Positions 35,786-44,565 of a stretch of DNA of 64,000 nt are shown here, piece after piece; positions within the stretch are counted from its first letter, which is position 1, and each line of letters starts with the position of its first letter. The notes under the pieces were generated by a model, which was given only the letters and a program-made list of their open reading frames with translations, was not told the DNA's origin and did no database searches. The translations under genes were made by a program, and so were the position numbers. The DNA comes from Niveibacterium sp. SC-1. Lineage in GTDB: Bacteria > Pseudomonadota > Gammaproteobacteria > Burkholderiales > Rhodocyclaceae. Location of the stretch: assembly GCF_038235435.1 (NCBI RefSeq), contig NZ_CP151275.1, positions 4,092,001-4,156,000 on the forward strand. The letters are read 5' to 3'.

Positions 35786-36845
35786 CCTTGGCCTCGCGGA
35801 TATCGCCCAGCGGTTCGCGCTCGCGCCCACCGCCGGAGGCCAGACCCAGCAAGGCGCCGAGCATCTGCTCAAGGCGTTCGATCCGCGCTTCCAGGCGCCC
35901 CACCTGGAAGCCTGCGCCGAGTTCGGCCAGGCGCTTGGCCGCCGCCGGGTCGGCAAGCAGCGGCGCAAGGGCGCCGAGATTGACTACAGTGTCGGGCGCA
36001 GCAAAGGGCACCCCGCCCGGAAGCACGCGAGGGCCCTGCTCCTCATGCATCTCGCGCACGACGTCTCCAACGTCGCCGCCACCGAGCGCGTGCTTGTCCG
36101 AGAGGAAGCCGGCCAGCAGGAGCCGGTCGCACAATGTGTTGATCCGGCGCGGCACCCCTCCGGACTCGGTGTGGATCTGCTCGAAGGCCGCATCTTCGAT
36201 CTGAGGATCGCCGCGCCAGCCGGCACATGCCAGGCGATGCTCGACATAGGCACGCGTCTCGGCCGGATCCATCGGCCCCAGGTGATAGGAAGCGATCACG
36301 CGCTGGCGCAGCTGCTGCATGTGCTCGCTCTGCATCGTGTGACGGAACTCGGGCTGACCGACCAGGAAGCTCTGCAGCAAGGCGTGGTCTTCGAGCTGGA
36401 AGTTCGAGAGCATGCGCAGCTCTTCCACGGCGCGCGGCGTGAGGTTCTGCGCTTCGTCGACGATCAGCAACGCGCGCTTGCCAGTGGCCGTCAGCTTGAC
36501 GAGGAAGGCTTCGAGCTGCAGTAGAAGATCGGCTTTCTCGACGTTCTTCGCCGGCATGCCGAAGGCCGCAGCGACCAGCCGCAGGATGTCGTCGGCGTCG
36601 ATCTGGGTGCTCACCAGATGCGCGGCGACTACCTTGGAGGAGTCCAGCCGCTGCAACAGGCTGCGCACCAGGGTCGTCTTGCCTGCACCCACGTCGCCGG
36701 TGATGACGATGAAACCCTCGCTCTGGTGCAGGCCGTACTCGAGGTAGGCCATCGCCCGCCGGTGTCCTCGGCTACCGTAGAAGAAGGTCGGGTCGGGATT
36801 GAGCTGGAAGGGTTTGGCATGAAACCCGTAGTAGGACTCGTACAT
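35775..36845 (-). CDS. XrtA-associated ATPase (ExeA-like, TIGR03015)
   Basis: The product is 356 aa. The N-terminal MYESYYGFHAKPFQLNPDP box is shared with ExeA/GspA-like AAA ATPases. Walker A is GDVGAGKTT (about 50-58), Walker B LLIVDEAQNL (about 126), and a sensor region SYHLGPMDPAETRAYVEHRL follows. Its precise role in PEP-CTERM loci is unknown; an energising or regulatory role in secretion is assumed from the family. It is tightly packed between wecB and the outer-membrane protein. Confidence 0.93.
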   Translation of the reverse strand: MYESYYGFHAKPFQLNPDPTFFYGSRGHRRAMAYLEYGLHQSEGFIVITGDVGAGKTTLVRSLLQRLDSSKVVAAHLVSTQIDADDILRLVAAAFGMPAKNVEKADLLLQLEAFLVKLTATGKRALLIVDEAQNLTPRAVEELRMLSNFQLEDHALLQSFLVGQPEFRHTMQSEHMQQLRQRVIASYHLGPMDPAETRAYVEHRLACAGWRGDPQIEDAAFEQIHTESGGVPRRINTLCDRLLLAGFLSDKHALGGGDVGDVVREMHEEQGPRVLPGGVPFAAPDTVVNLGALAPLLADPAAAKRLAELGAGFQVGRLEARIERLEQMLGALLGLASGGGREREPLGDIREAKDGK

Positions 36846-36854
36846 GCGGAGGGC

Positions 36855-38465
36855 CTAGAAGCGCATGCCCAGGGTGGCACCGATCGAGTTTTCCTCGTAT
36901 TCAGTCGCGCCACTGCTGGACGAATAGGTGTAGGTCAGGCTGCCGGTCGTGTGCACGCCCAGCCGCGTCGTTGCCGTCACGCCCACCGTCCGGCGGCGGG
37001 AGCTGTCCTCGACGGCACTACCTTCGGCGCGCGAGCGGGCGAGGGAGGCGGCGAGTGACAACTGCGCGATCGGCGTCAAGGCATGGGTGAAGTAGGCGCC
37101 CAAGGTGGTTTCCCGCGTGCGATCGAACGCGTTCGAATCACTCGGCGAGAGCAGGGCGTCGTCGATGATCTGCTGGCGATCGTTGTAGCCAAGGGTGACG
37201 CCGAGCGTATTGCGCGTGCCGTTGAGCGTGGCCCCGATCTGCGCGCGCTGCTCCAGGTAGTAGTTCTGGCTCACGTAGGAAGTGCCCTGCCCGATGGTGG
37301 TTGGCAGACCACGTGCCGCCCACAACTCCGACACCCGCCGGGCACGCTCGACCGGATCAGGGATTTCGTTCTGCAAAGCCAGCAGGTAGGACAGGTAGAG
37401 GTTGAGAAGGTCGGAGTTCGAGAGCGTGGATGAGGTCGAACTGACATCCCGGGAGAACCTTGCTGAGATGCCGCTGCGCGGCCCCCGCCAGTTGAACTGC
37501 ACGTCGTACCCGGTGCCGAAGAATCGCTTCTCGACCTGCCCGAACAGGCGCGTCCGGGGCGAAGGCGTCCATTCGAGCCCACCACCGTAGATCGCCTGCT
37601 CGTTCGCGAAGGCGGTGACCAGGTTGTTGCTCTCGTAGCCGGCAACACCGCGAAGGCGCAACAAGGGGCTCACCGCATAGACGCCGGTCAGGCGAACCGA
37701 GGAAAACCGGGTGCTTTGCGCCGTTTCGTAGTCGGTAAGGCTGTTCGAACCCAGAAGGCTCCACCCAAAAGGGCGCGGGGTCGCGGCATTCCCCAATGAG
37801 AAGCTCACGTCCTGGCGCAGCTGGTTGTCCAGCGAGCCCCCGTTGGATGAGTCGGTGTAGGTCGCCGTATAGCGCAGCTCACCCGCCAGTTCGTTCTTGG
37901 TGTTCCAGCGTGCGTACGGACTGATCGAATACACGCCGATGTTGGTCTGCCCCTCGGCGCTGTACGCCCCCTGCGACGGATCGGGCGCGAAGATCGAGAG
38001 GCGCTCGCGACTCAGGTTCACATAGCCATCGACCAGCACCTTGTGCTCGTACAGGTTGTAGGAGCCCTGCCCGCCGCCGTAGATGTCTGTGTGATTCAGG
38101 GAGGAATCGCGCAGATAGGTTTCGTTGCGCAGATTGAATCGGAAAGCACCTGCGGAATTGGCCGTGCGTCCGCTCAAAGACACTGCCGGCACTACGGAAA
38201 CAATGGTGTCGCTTGCGCGGGATCCGTCCGACGCCTGACTGGCGTTATCGGAGAAGCGCAGCGAGCCCGTTACTTCCGGCGTCACGGACCAAGGCGCGGA
38301 CTTGCCCTGCAACATGCTGTCCAGAGCCCCCAGGGTGTAAGCCCCTCCCACCGGCACAGGCGTCTGCTGAGCCCAGGCCGAACTCGTTACGAGACTGGCT
38401 GCGGACAAGAGCATGGGCGCGAAGCCCCGTTGACGCTTTCTTTGCCGGCGAACCCGCTCAGGCAT
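36855..38465 (-). CDS. PEP-CTERM system-associated outer-membrane beta-barrel protein (TIGR03016)
   Basis: The product is 536 aa. A basic N-terminus and hydrophobic core end in AWAQQ (signal peptide of about 31 residues). The rest is alternating aromatic/polar beta-strand sequence ending in Phe (GATLGMRF), the usual BamA recognition end. Presumably it forms the outer-membrane exit for the exopolysaccharide, analogous to other locus porins. The ATG at 38465 overlaps the autokinase stop by 8 bases; a further upstream start lies inside the kinase gene. Confidence 0.9.
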   Translation of the reverse strand: MPERVRRQRKRQRGFAPMLLSAASLVTSSAWAQQTPVPVGGAYTLGALDSMLQGKSAPWSVTPEVTGSLRFSDNASQASDGSRASDTIVSVVPAVSLSGRTANSAGAFRFNLRNETYLRDSSLNHTDIYGGGQGSYNLYEHKVLVDGYVNLSRERLSIFAPDPSQGAYSAEGQTNIGVYSISPYARWNTKNELAGELRYTATYTDSSNGGSLDNQLRQDVSFSLGNAATPRPFGWSLLGSNSLTDYETAQSTRFSSVRLTGVYAVSPLLRLRGVAGYESNNLVTAFANEQAIYGGGLEWTPSPRTRLFGQVEKRFFGTGYDVQFNWRGPRSGISARFSRDVSSTSSTLSNSDLLNLYLSYLLALQNEIPDPVERARRVSELWAARGLPTTIGQGTSYVSQNYYLEQRAQIGATLNGTRNTLGVTLGYNDRQQIIDDALLSPSDSNAFDRTRETTLGAYFTHALTPIAQLSLAASLARSRAEGSAVEDSSRRRTVGVTATTRLGVHTTGSLTYTYSSSSGATEYEENSIGATLGMRF

Positions 38466-39432
38466 GCGACGCTTCCCGCGTCTGCCCGTAGCCGTAGCCA
38501 TAGCCGTAACCATAGACACCGTAGTGCCCTGTGTTCGAAGCCATGTCAGTCTTGTTGAGCAACATGAGCTTGACCGGGCAAGCCTCGATGGTGGAGAGCG
38601 CCTGCCTGACCATCGCCTGCGTAGTGCGCTCCGACTCGACCACCATCACCACCTGCCCCATGTGCGTTGCCAGGGCGCGCGCCTCGGTCGTCACCAGCAG
38701 CGGCGGCGAATCGAAAATGATGATGCGGTCCGAGTAACGGGTCGCCATCTCGTCGAGCAGCCGGTTCATCGAGTCACTTGCCAGCAACTCCGTCGCGCGA
38801 CGATGCGGCATGCCGGCGGGCAGCACCGAGAGCTTCTCGATACTGGTGCGCAGGATCACGTCGCCCACCGAAGAAGCTTGGCCCAGCAACACGTCCATCA
38901 GGCCCGACGAGGGCGGCAAACCCAGCGTGTTAAGCACCGAGGGCTTGGACACGTCGGCGTCGACCAGCAGGACCGTGTGGTCGAGCTCCATTGCAATCGA
39001 CAACGCAAGGTTGATCGCGGAAAAGCTCTTGCCTTCTCCCGGCAGAGACGACGTGATCATCACCAGATTGGCATTGGCCAGAGGAGCCGCTCCGCGTCCC
39101 TGGACGTTGCGCAGCAGGGGGCGCTTGATGATCCGGTATTGCTCGGCGATCGGGCTGTTCGGCTGTTCCGGGCTTACCAGCCCCAGCGCCGCGAGGCGCG
39201 CCACGTCGATCTCGGTCACTGCGCGAGGCGCGACTGCGGATGGCTCGACCGCGGGCGCAGCAGAGGTGAGCGGCGGTGTTGCCGCTTGGGCGACGGCTTC
39301 CGCGACGTCTGGAACGGCTTGCCGCGCGGCAACAACAGGCGCTTGCGCCGCCGGAGCAGGATCGTCCGGCAGGGTCACGCCCGCCTGCTTGAGTTGATCG
39401 AGCCGCTCTACGGCCTTTTCGATGAGACTCAC
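38458..39432 (-). CDS. epsG: XrtA-associated tyrosine autokinase (EpsG-like)
   Basis: The product is 324 aa, a bacterial BY-kinase controlling chain length. Walker A is LPGEGKSFSAINLA, Walker A' LLVDADVSKPS and Walker B IIIFDSPPLL. The last 20 residues form a tyrosine cluster (YGVYGYGYGYGYG core) that is the expected autophosphorylation site. The N-terminal 80 residues are Ala/Pro-rich linker. GTG at 39432 has a GGGGAG site. It works with the GNVR protein encoded just upstream. Confidence 0.93.
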   Translation of the reverse strand: MSLIEKAVERLDQLKQAGVTLPDDPAPAAQAPVVAARQAVPDVAEAVAQAATPPLTSAAPAVEPSAVAPRAVTEIDVARLAALGLVSPEQPNSPIAEQYRIIKRPLLRNVQGRGAAPLANANLVMITSSLPGEGKSFSAINLALSIAMELDHTVLLVDADVSKPSVLNTLGLPPSSGLMDVLLGQASSVGDVILRTSIEKLSVLPAGMPHRRATELLASDSMNRLLDEMATRYSDRIIIFDSPPLLVTTEARALATHMGQVVMVVESERTTQAMVRQALSTIEACPVKLMLLNKTDMASNTGHYGVYGYGYGYGYGQTREASHA

Positions 39433-39443
39433 GACGACTCCCC

Positions 39444-40994
39444 TTATCCTGCAAAAGCCCGCAACATGACCGCGACGGTCATCAAGGCGAACATGCCAAC
39501 CAGACCACTGACGGCACCAGCGAAGAACACTTTCCCTATCCGCTTGCGACGCAGGAGCGCCGTGTTTGCGGTGCGCGAGACCACCCCCAGCACAGGCAGG
39601 CCGGTGGACTCCCGCAGGGATTTGGCTTCAAAGAACACGGGGCGAACCTGCCAGGCCACGAAGGACGCGAGCGCGCCGATCATCAGCGCCACCAGTCCTG
39701 CAAGCGGCATGAGGAGGGCGCGATTCGGTGCCGCAGGCTTGCTCGGCACGGCCGGCGGATCGATCAGGCGGAACTCCGCAACGCCGGTGGAGGACTCCAT
39801 TTCGACCGACATGTTCGCGGCTTCGCGACGGGAGACCAGGCTCTCGTAGTTGCGCTTGTTGACGTCGTAGTCGCGATTGAGCTGCGCATACTCTGCCTCC
39901 CGCTCGGGCAGCATGCGCGAGGAGGCCTTTATCGCATTCAGGCGCGACTCGTATTCAGCAACACGGGTGCGCAGCGAAGCGAGGTTCGCCTCGGACTCCG
40001 AAAGCGCGAGCTTCATCTGCTGGTAGACCGGGTTGCCGTTCACCGCGGAGGGGGCGGTGCCGGTTTTCTTGCGCGCTTCGACTTCCTGCTTTTTCTGCGC
40101 TTCGAGTTGCTCGATCACGTGGCGTGTGCCGATGACGTCCGGGTGCTGTTCGGTGAAGCGTTGCAGCAATACGTCCAGCTGCTTTTTCATTACATCGATC
40201 CGCCCGTCCAGATCGGGGATGGACACACTGGACGCGTCGTTGCCGTTGTCCGGCAGGAACACCGGATCCTCGCCGGCCAACTGACGGCGCAGCGCATCGC
40301 GCGAATTCTCGACCTCGTGCATTTCCAGCTGCGCCTGGTTGAGCTTGGAGGTCAGATCGTTGATTTGCCCGATGGAGTCCTTGCCCGAGTCGCCGAACAG
40401 CGCAATGTTCTTGAGCTTGAACTCCTTGAGACGGTTTTCCGCCTCCGAGAGCTTGCGTTCGTAGACCCGGATCTGATCTTCAATGAAACGGCGGGCGTCG
40501 TCGGAATCCTTGCGCTTGTCGCCCAGACCAGACTCCACGAAGATCGAAACCAATGCCTGCACCACACGCTTGGCGCGCTCGGGATTCGTGTCTTTGTACG
40601 AGAGGACGAAGAGATCGTCGCGACCGCCGCTGCCAATCTGCACCCGCTTGGTCACATCCTCGACCAAGCGTTCACGCTCTTCTCGCGACTTCACAGCGAG
40701 ATCCAGATCCGCCATGCGGATCAGCTTCTCGACGTTGGGGCGGCTGATCAGGGTCCGACTGAGGATCGTCACCTGCTGCTCGACATTCGTCGGGACGGCC
40801 AGGCCTTGCATCAGCGGCTTGAGCACCGACTGGGTATCCACGAATACTCGCGCGCTGGCCAGATACTGGTCGGGAAGAAGAAAGATCGCGACCGCCAGCA
40901 CGACGCCAGCAAGCCAACCCACGGCGACACCCAGCCAGCGGTAACGCCACATGCCGCGCAGATGCGCAAGCAGATCGGAAAGAAGCTGTTCCAT
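39444..40994 (-). CDS. epsF: XrtA system polysaccharide chain length determinant (EpsF-like)
   Basis: The product is 516 aa, a Wzz/GNVR-domain inner-membrane protein. Transmembrane helix 1 is about 21-40. A long periplasmic coiled-coil segment (about 150-400, with ERKLSEAENRLKEFKLKN) follows, then the proline-rich PPAVPSKPAAPN before helix 2 (about 428-447) and a further C-terminal hydrophobic helix (about 490-512). It is the activator and scaffold for the EpsG kinase and sets polymer length together with EpsE. Confidence 0.93.
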   Translation of the reverse strand: MEQLLSDLLAHLRGMWRYRWLGVAVGWLAGVVLAVAIFLLPDQYLASARVFVDTQSVLKPLMQGLAVPTNVEQQVTILSRTLISRPNVEKLIRMADLDLAVKSREERERLVEDVTKRVQIGSGGRDDLFVLSYKDTNPERAKRVVQALVSIFVESGLGDKRKDSDDARRFIEDQIRVYERKLSEAENRLKEFKLKNIALFGDSGKDSIGQINDLTSKLNQAQLEMHEVENSRDALRRQLAGEDPVFLPDNGNDASSVSIPDLDGRIDVMKKQLDVLLQRFTEQHPDVIGTRHVIEQLEAQKKQEVEARKKTGTAPSAVNGNPVYQQMKLALSESEANLASLRTRVAEYESRLNAIKASSRMLPEREAEYAQLNRDYDVNKRNYESLVSRREAANMSVEMESSTGVAEFRLIDPPAVPSKPAAPNRALLMPLAGLVALMIGALASFVAWQVRPVFFEAKSLRESTGLPVLGVVSRTANTALLRRKRIGKVFFAGAVSGLVGMFALMTVAVMLRAFAG

Positions 40995-41035
40995 TTCAGG
41001 CCCTGCCGCCCTTCATTTCGACTACGGAGAAAGGC

Positions 41036-41659
41036 TCAGAACCAGCCCTGGGGGATGATGAGCACGTCGCCGGGCTTCATCTCGACATTGGCCGAGACAT
41101 CGCCTTTACGCAGCAGGTCCTTGAGTCGGACGCTGTACTGCTTTCCGCCTTCGCTGGTGCGCAGGATGCTGGCCGAATTGCCGTCGGCGAAGTCGGTGAT
41201 ACCCCCCACCGCGATCATCACGTCCAGCAGGGTCATGCGCTGCTTGTAGGAGAGGATCTGCGGCTTCGCAGCCTCACCCACCACGCGGATCTGTTCGCTA
41301 TAAGGCCCGACGAAACCGGTCACGACCACCGTGACGATCGGATCGCGAATGTATTTACCGAGCGCCTTCTCGATGTCGCGCGCCAGCGTAGAAGCGTCCT
41401 TACCGATGGCCGGCAGATCTTCGACGAGCGGCGTGGTGATTTTCCCGTCCGGACGCACCGGCACGCTCATGGAAAGCTCAGGGTTGCGCCACACCACGAT
41501 GTTCACCGCGTCGCCCGGGCCGATCACGTAGCTGTAGTCTGCGGAACTCGCCATGGCGGGTGCAGCAGGGTATTGCGTGGCACAGCCGCCAAGCATGGCC
41601 GCGAGGACAAGTGCGGCTAAGGCAAACAGACGACTGAATAGTCGACCGGCTCCAGACAT
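41036..41659 (-). CDS. epsE: XrtA system polysaccharide export lipoprotein (EpsE, Wza-like)
   Basis: The product is 207 aa. The signal peptide ends in lipobox LGGC with Cys26 the lipidated residue. The poly-export domain begins YVIGPGDAVNIVVWRNPELS and is followed by an SLBB domain (about 120-200, IRVVGEAAKPQILSY to KPGDVLIIPQGWF). Probable outer-membrane or periplasmic export channel part. It is the first gene of the 16-gene minus-strand XrtA operon; 95 bases separate it from the FAD oxidase, so a promoter may lie there, but I could not identify one. Confidence 0.93.
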   Translation of the reverse strand: MSGAGRLFSRLFALAALVLAAMLGGCATQYPAAPAMASSADYSYVIGPGDAVNIVVWRNPELSMSVPVRPDGKITTPLVEDLPAIGKDASTLARDIEKALGKYIRDPIVTVVVTGFVGPYSEQIRVVGEAAKPQILSYKQRMTLLDVMIAVGGITDFADGNSASILRTSEGGKQYSVRLKDLLRKGDVSANVEMKPGDVLIIPQGWF

Positions 41660-41754
41660 GATGATCTCCCACAGTTCTTACGAGCGCTGGGGAGGGATCC
41701 TAGCGTCAGCGTGTTACCCGCACTCGCGGAGAATCCGGGGTCAGCGGAGCTTTT

Positions 41755-43401
41755 TCACGCCTCATTCGAATCGGGTTTGGCGGCCGTGTCATTTTTCTCA
41801 GTTCGGCTGTAGCGACCTGGCGACATCAGTCCGGCGGGGTCCAGAGCCGCCTTGATTCGGCCTATGAACTCCCAGTAATCCGGCGCCTGACGCATCAGCC
41901 ACGGCATGCTGCGCACCCCGACGCGATAGGGCAGATACCCAAGAGCCTGACCGCGTTCGAGCAGCTCTTCGTAACACGCGTGAGCCGCAGCGCGCTGGGC
42001 TGCGTTGTCGAGTTCGAAGACCAGTGGCACGGTGCTGTCGAACACCCGGTCGGACAAGCTGGTCAGGGTGATCAGGGGCTCCATCCCATGCTTGGTGGTC
42101 ACTTCGCGCACCATCGCGACATAGCGCGTCGCGTCGGCGGCGGTCATCGGCACCAGGGGCGCATACCAGAGCAGGCCACAGCCGTCCCGGGCAGGATCCG
42201 CAGGCATGCCCTGGGGCAGGGTTTTGCCCGAGCGCCAGTAGGCCAGTGGCATCGCGGTCTCGTTGGGCGCGCCGTTTACGAGCTCGAGTGACTTCTCCAG
42301 CATCGCCGTCTTGCTCACAATGCCCGCCGGCAGAACGCCGGCGAACCGTCGGGCAATCCCCGCCAGCCGGGACGCTCCGCGCGTCGAGAAAAACAACACA
42401 GGCCCCGCGACCGGCCTTATTGCACGGCGGATATCGCGGCGCGCCGCTGCGACAACTCTCTTCGTGCCGTAGAGCGTAATGAAGCCGGTCCAGGCCGGCG
42501 CCTGATGGCGACGCCCCATATCAGCGATGCGCTCAGGGGTGATCAAACCGTCCGGTCCGATGGCGTCGCGCGGATACGGCGCCGCCATGGAGAGCACGCG
42601 GTGCTGGTTCATCAGATTGATGCCACCGACCACACCTGGATGGCTGGCAATGATCTCCCGCACCTGCGCGACCAAGGCACCGAAACGCTCGCCATCCTTC
42701 AGGGAGACGAACCCGGCACAAACCGACTCGGGCTGGCGCGCGAGGGCAATACTCATTGCAGTCACCACACCGAAGCCCGACTGAGTGAACAATCCGTCCA
42801 CGTAGGCTCCGATGCCCCACTTGAAGAGGCGGTCGATGCGCCCCCCTCCCATCTGCGCCAGGGCGGAGCGGTAAATACGACCGTCCGGTAACACGGCCTC
42901 CAGCGAAGTCACGGCCGAAAAGTGGTCGGCCCAGGGCGTCACGCCGTACCCTCGCTCCAACGCGTTGCCCAGCAGACTGCAGGTCGGACCGGCGCCGGTG
43001 ACCGGCACGAGGAAGGTGTGGCCGCCGGCACGGAGGAAGTCTCGCAGCATGCCCTGGGTCACACCGGGCTCCACCGTGACGACGCCGAGCTCCGCGTCGA
43101 AACCCAGGATCCGGTTCATCTCGGAAAGATCGAGGATGAGGCACCCGGGCGCCGGGGGGTTCGCCGAGCCATAACCCCAGTTCCGCCCTGTACTGACCGG
43201 ATAGACCGGCACGCCAGCCAAGCTCGCCATGCGCAGGACTTCGGCCACTTCCTCGGAAGTGCGCAAACGAATCGCCCCCGCGATCCCGACCGTGTAACCC
43301 GTCGTGCAAGGCCCGTAGCGCCGCAGGGCGGCCTCACCAGTAGCCAGCCTCTCGGCGCTGAAACGCTTCTCCAGCTCGTCAATCAAGCTCTGAACCGACA
43401 T
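41755..43401 (-). CDS. FAD-linked oxidoreductase, VAO/PCMH family
   Basis: The product is 548 aa. The PCMH-type FAD-binding domain contains VYPVSTGRNWGYGSANPP, VTVEPGVTQGMLRDFL and GNALERGYGVTPWADH. The C-terminal part is the substrate cap domain of p-cresol methylhydroxylase/vanillyl-alcohol oxidase relatives. No signal peptide is seen. These enzymes oxidise phenols, alcohols or sugars. It lies directly upstream of epsE on the same strand and diverges from the acyltransferase at 43635. A role in making or modifying the polysaccharide is possible but unproven. Confidence 0.82.
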   Translation of the reverse strand: MSVQSLIDELEKRFSAERLATGEAALRRYGPCTTGYTVGIAGAIRLRTSEEVAEVLRMASLAGVPVYPVSTGRNWGYGSANPPAPGCLILDLSEMNRILGFDAELGVVTVEPGVTQGMLRDFLRAGGHTFLVPVTGAGPTCSLLGNALERGYGVTPWADHFSAVTSLEAVLPDGRIYRSALAQMGGGRIDRLFKWGIGAYVDGLFTQSGFGVVTAMSIALARQPESVCAGFVSLKDGERFGALVAQVREIIASHPGVVGGINLMNQHRVLSMAAPYPRDAIGPDGLITPERIADMGRRHQAPAWTGFITLYGTKRVVAAARRDIRRAIRPVAGPVLFFSTRGASRLAGIARRFAGVLPAGIVSKTAMLEKSLELVNGAPNETAMPLAYWRSGKTLPQGMPADPARDGCGLLWYAPLVPMTAADATRYVAMVREVTTKHGMEPLITLTSLSDRVFDSTVPLVFELDNAAQRAAAHACYEELLERGQALGYLPYRVGVRSMPWLMRQAPDYWEFIGRIKAALDPAGLMSPGRYSRTEKNDTAAKPDSNEA

Positions 43402-43550
43402 TGCCTGTCTCCTGATGGGAGTTCGCCGAACAGCTCAAGCCACGAAACCCGGATGTGCGCAAAAGTACCGCGCCGCCGCACGCCTCCGCGCAGATCATCG
43501 GATGCGCCTCTGGGCGACATCAAGACATTCAGCGAGCACGGGCGGACGCG

Positions 43551-43566
43551 CGGCACGGCGGGCGCA
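43551..43566 (+). promoter_or_regulatory. Weak sigma-54-like element before the acyltransferase gene
   Basis: CGGCAC-N5-GCGCA keeps the invariant GG and GC at the right spacing, about 69 bases before the start at 43635. The flanking bases are poor and the region is GC-rich, so a chance match is likely. Confidence 0.2.
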
Positions 43567-43634
43567 AAACTCGGCCCAGGAGAACCAAGCCGGCCGCCGC
43601 TGGCTCTAACGCACCAATAACAGAGGGGACGTCC

Positions 43635-44411
43635 ATGTCAATTCTCGACCGGTTCAACCTTGGGGAAGGTTTCAAGCGCTACTTCCAGGTTCGCCCTGCG
43701 TTGTCAGACCCCGACCGACACAAGGTCTTCCGCATCCGCCATCAGGTGTATTGCGAGGAGCTCAATTGGGAGCCTCCGCGTCCGAGCGGAGAGGAGTGCG
43801 ACAACTACGACCAGTTCTCGCTCCATTGCCTGATGACGCGCTCTGAAGATCCGAACAACCTCGTTGGCTGCACGCGCATCGTAATGCCGCCGCCGGACGA
43901 TCCGTCCCGCCCCCTCCCCTTCGAGCGCTCCTGCGCGGACTCGATCGATCGACGCATCATCGACCCGACCAAGCTGCCCCGCGAGAGCATCGCGGAAATC
44001 TCCCGCCTCGCCGTCCGCGCGCAATACAGACGGCGCAAGGGCGAAGACCGCCAAGCGGTACCCATTCCGGAGGAGGAAGACCGGGGCACGGAGCAACAGC
44101 CCCGCTTTCCCTACATCCCACTCGGCCTTTACATGGCTTCGGTCGCGCTGGCCCACAGGCGGGGCATCGAGACGCTGTTCGTGCTCACCGAACCACGGCT
44201 GTCCAGCCACTTCGCCAAGCTCGGTGTCGAGATCATCCAGATCGGCACGCCGATCGAACACCGAGGCACGCGAATTCCGTCGATGATGCAGACGAGCAAG
44301 ATCATCAAAGGGTTGCGTTTTTTCATGCGGCCGATGTACCGAACCATCAGCGACGAGGTCGATCGCGCGATCGAGGCGTCCCGCTCGCCCAGCGGCCACA
44401 TGCCCCATTGA
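43635..44411 (+). CDS. PEP-CTERM/exosortase system-associated acyltransferase (FeeM/LuxI-like)
   Basis: The product is 258 aa of the TIGR03694 group, related to N-acyl amino acid synthases and acyl-homoserine lactone synthases in the GNAT superfamily. VFRIRHQVYCEELNWEP near residue 35, LVGCTRIVMPP and IAEISRLAVRAQYRRR match. It would move an acyl chain from acyl-ACP or acyl-CoA to an amine. GAGGGG lies 7 bases before the ATG; the longer open frame upstream is noncoding. It precedes the PEP-CTERM substrate gene by 154 bases. Confidence 0.9.
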   Translation: MSILDRFNLGEGFKRYFQVRPALSDPDRHKVFRIRHQVYCEELNWEPPRPSGEECDNYDQFSLHCLMTRSEDPNNLVGCTRIVMPPPDDPSRPLPFERSCADSIDRRIIDPTKLPRESIAEISRLAVRAQYRRRKGEDRQAVPIPEEEDRGTEQQPRFPYIPLGLYMASVALAHRRGIETLFVLTEPRLSSHFAKLGVEIIQIGTPIEHRGTRIPSMMQTSKIIKGLRFFMRPMYRTISDEVDRAIEASRSPSGHMPH

Positions 44412-44498
44412 GACGGCTTGTCGGCGGACTTTACGCGCCCCCAAAACACGGCGCGAGACAGAACAACAAATCCTTACCAACCAACAAGTTAGACAATC

Positions 44499-44514
44499 TG
44501 GCACCCGCCATGCT
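44499..44514 (+). promoter_or_regulatory. Sigma-54 (-24/-12) promoter of the PEP-CTERM gene
   Basis: TGGCAC-N5-ATGCT matches the RpoN consensus TGGCAC-N5-TTGCW except one base, with the invariant GG and GC correctly spaced. Transcription would start about 40 bases before the ATG at 44566, and an AAAGGAGA ribosome site precedes that start. PEP-CTERM genes are known to be controlled by RpoN with the PrsK/PrsR two-component pair in related bacteria. Confidence 0.75.
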
Positions 44515-44565
44515 TAGTGAGCCACGAGCCAATATTCAATGGTTCCTTAGCAAAGGAGAATTCGA

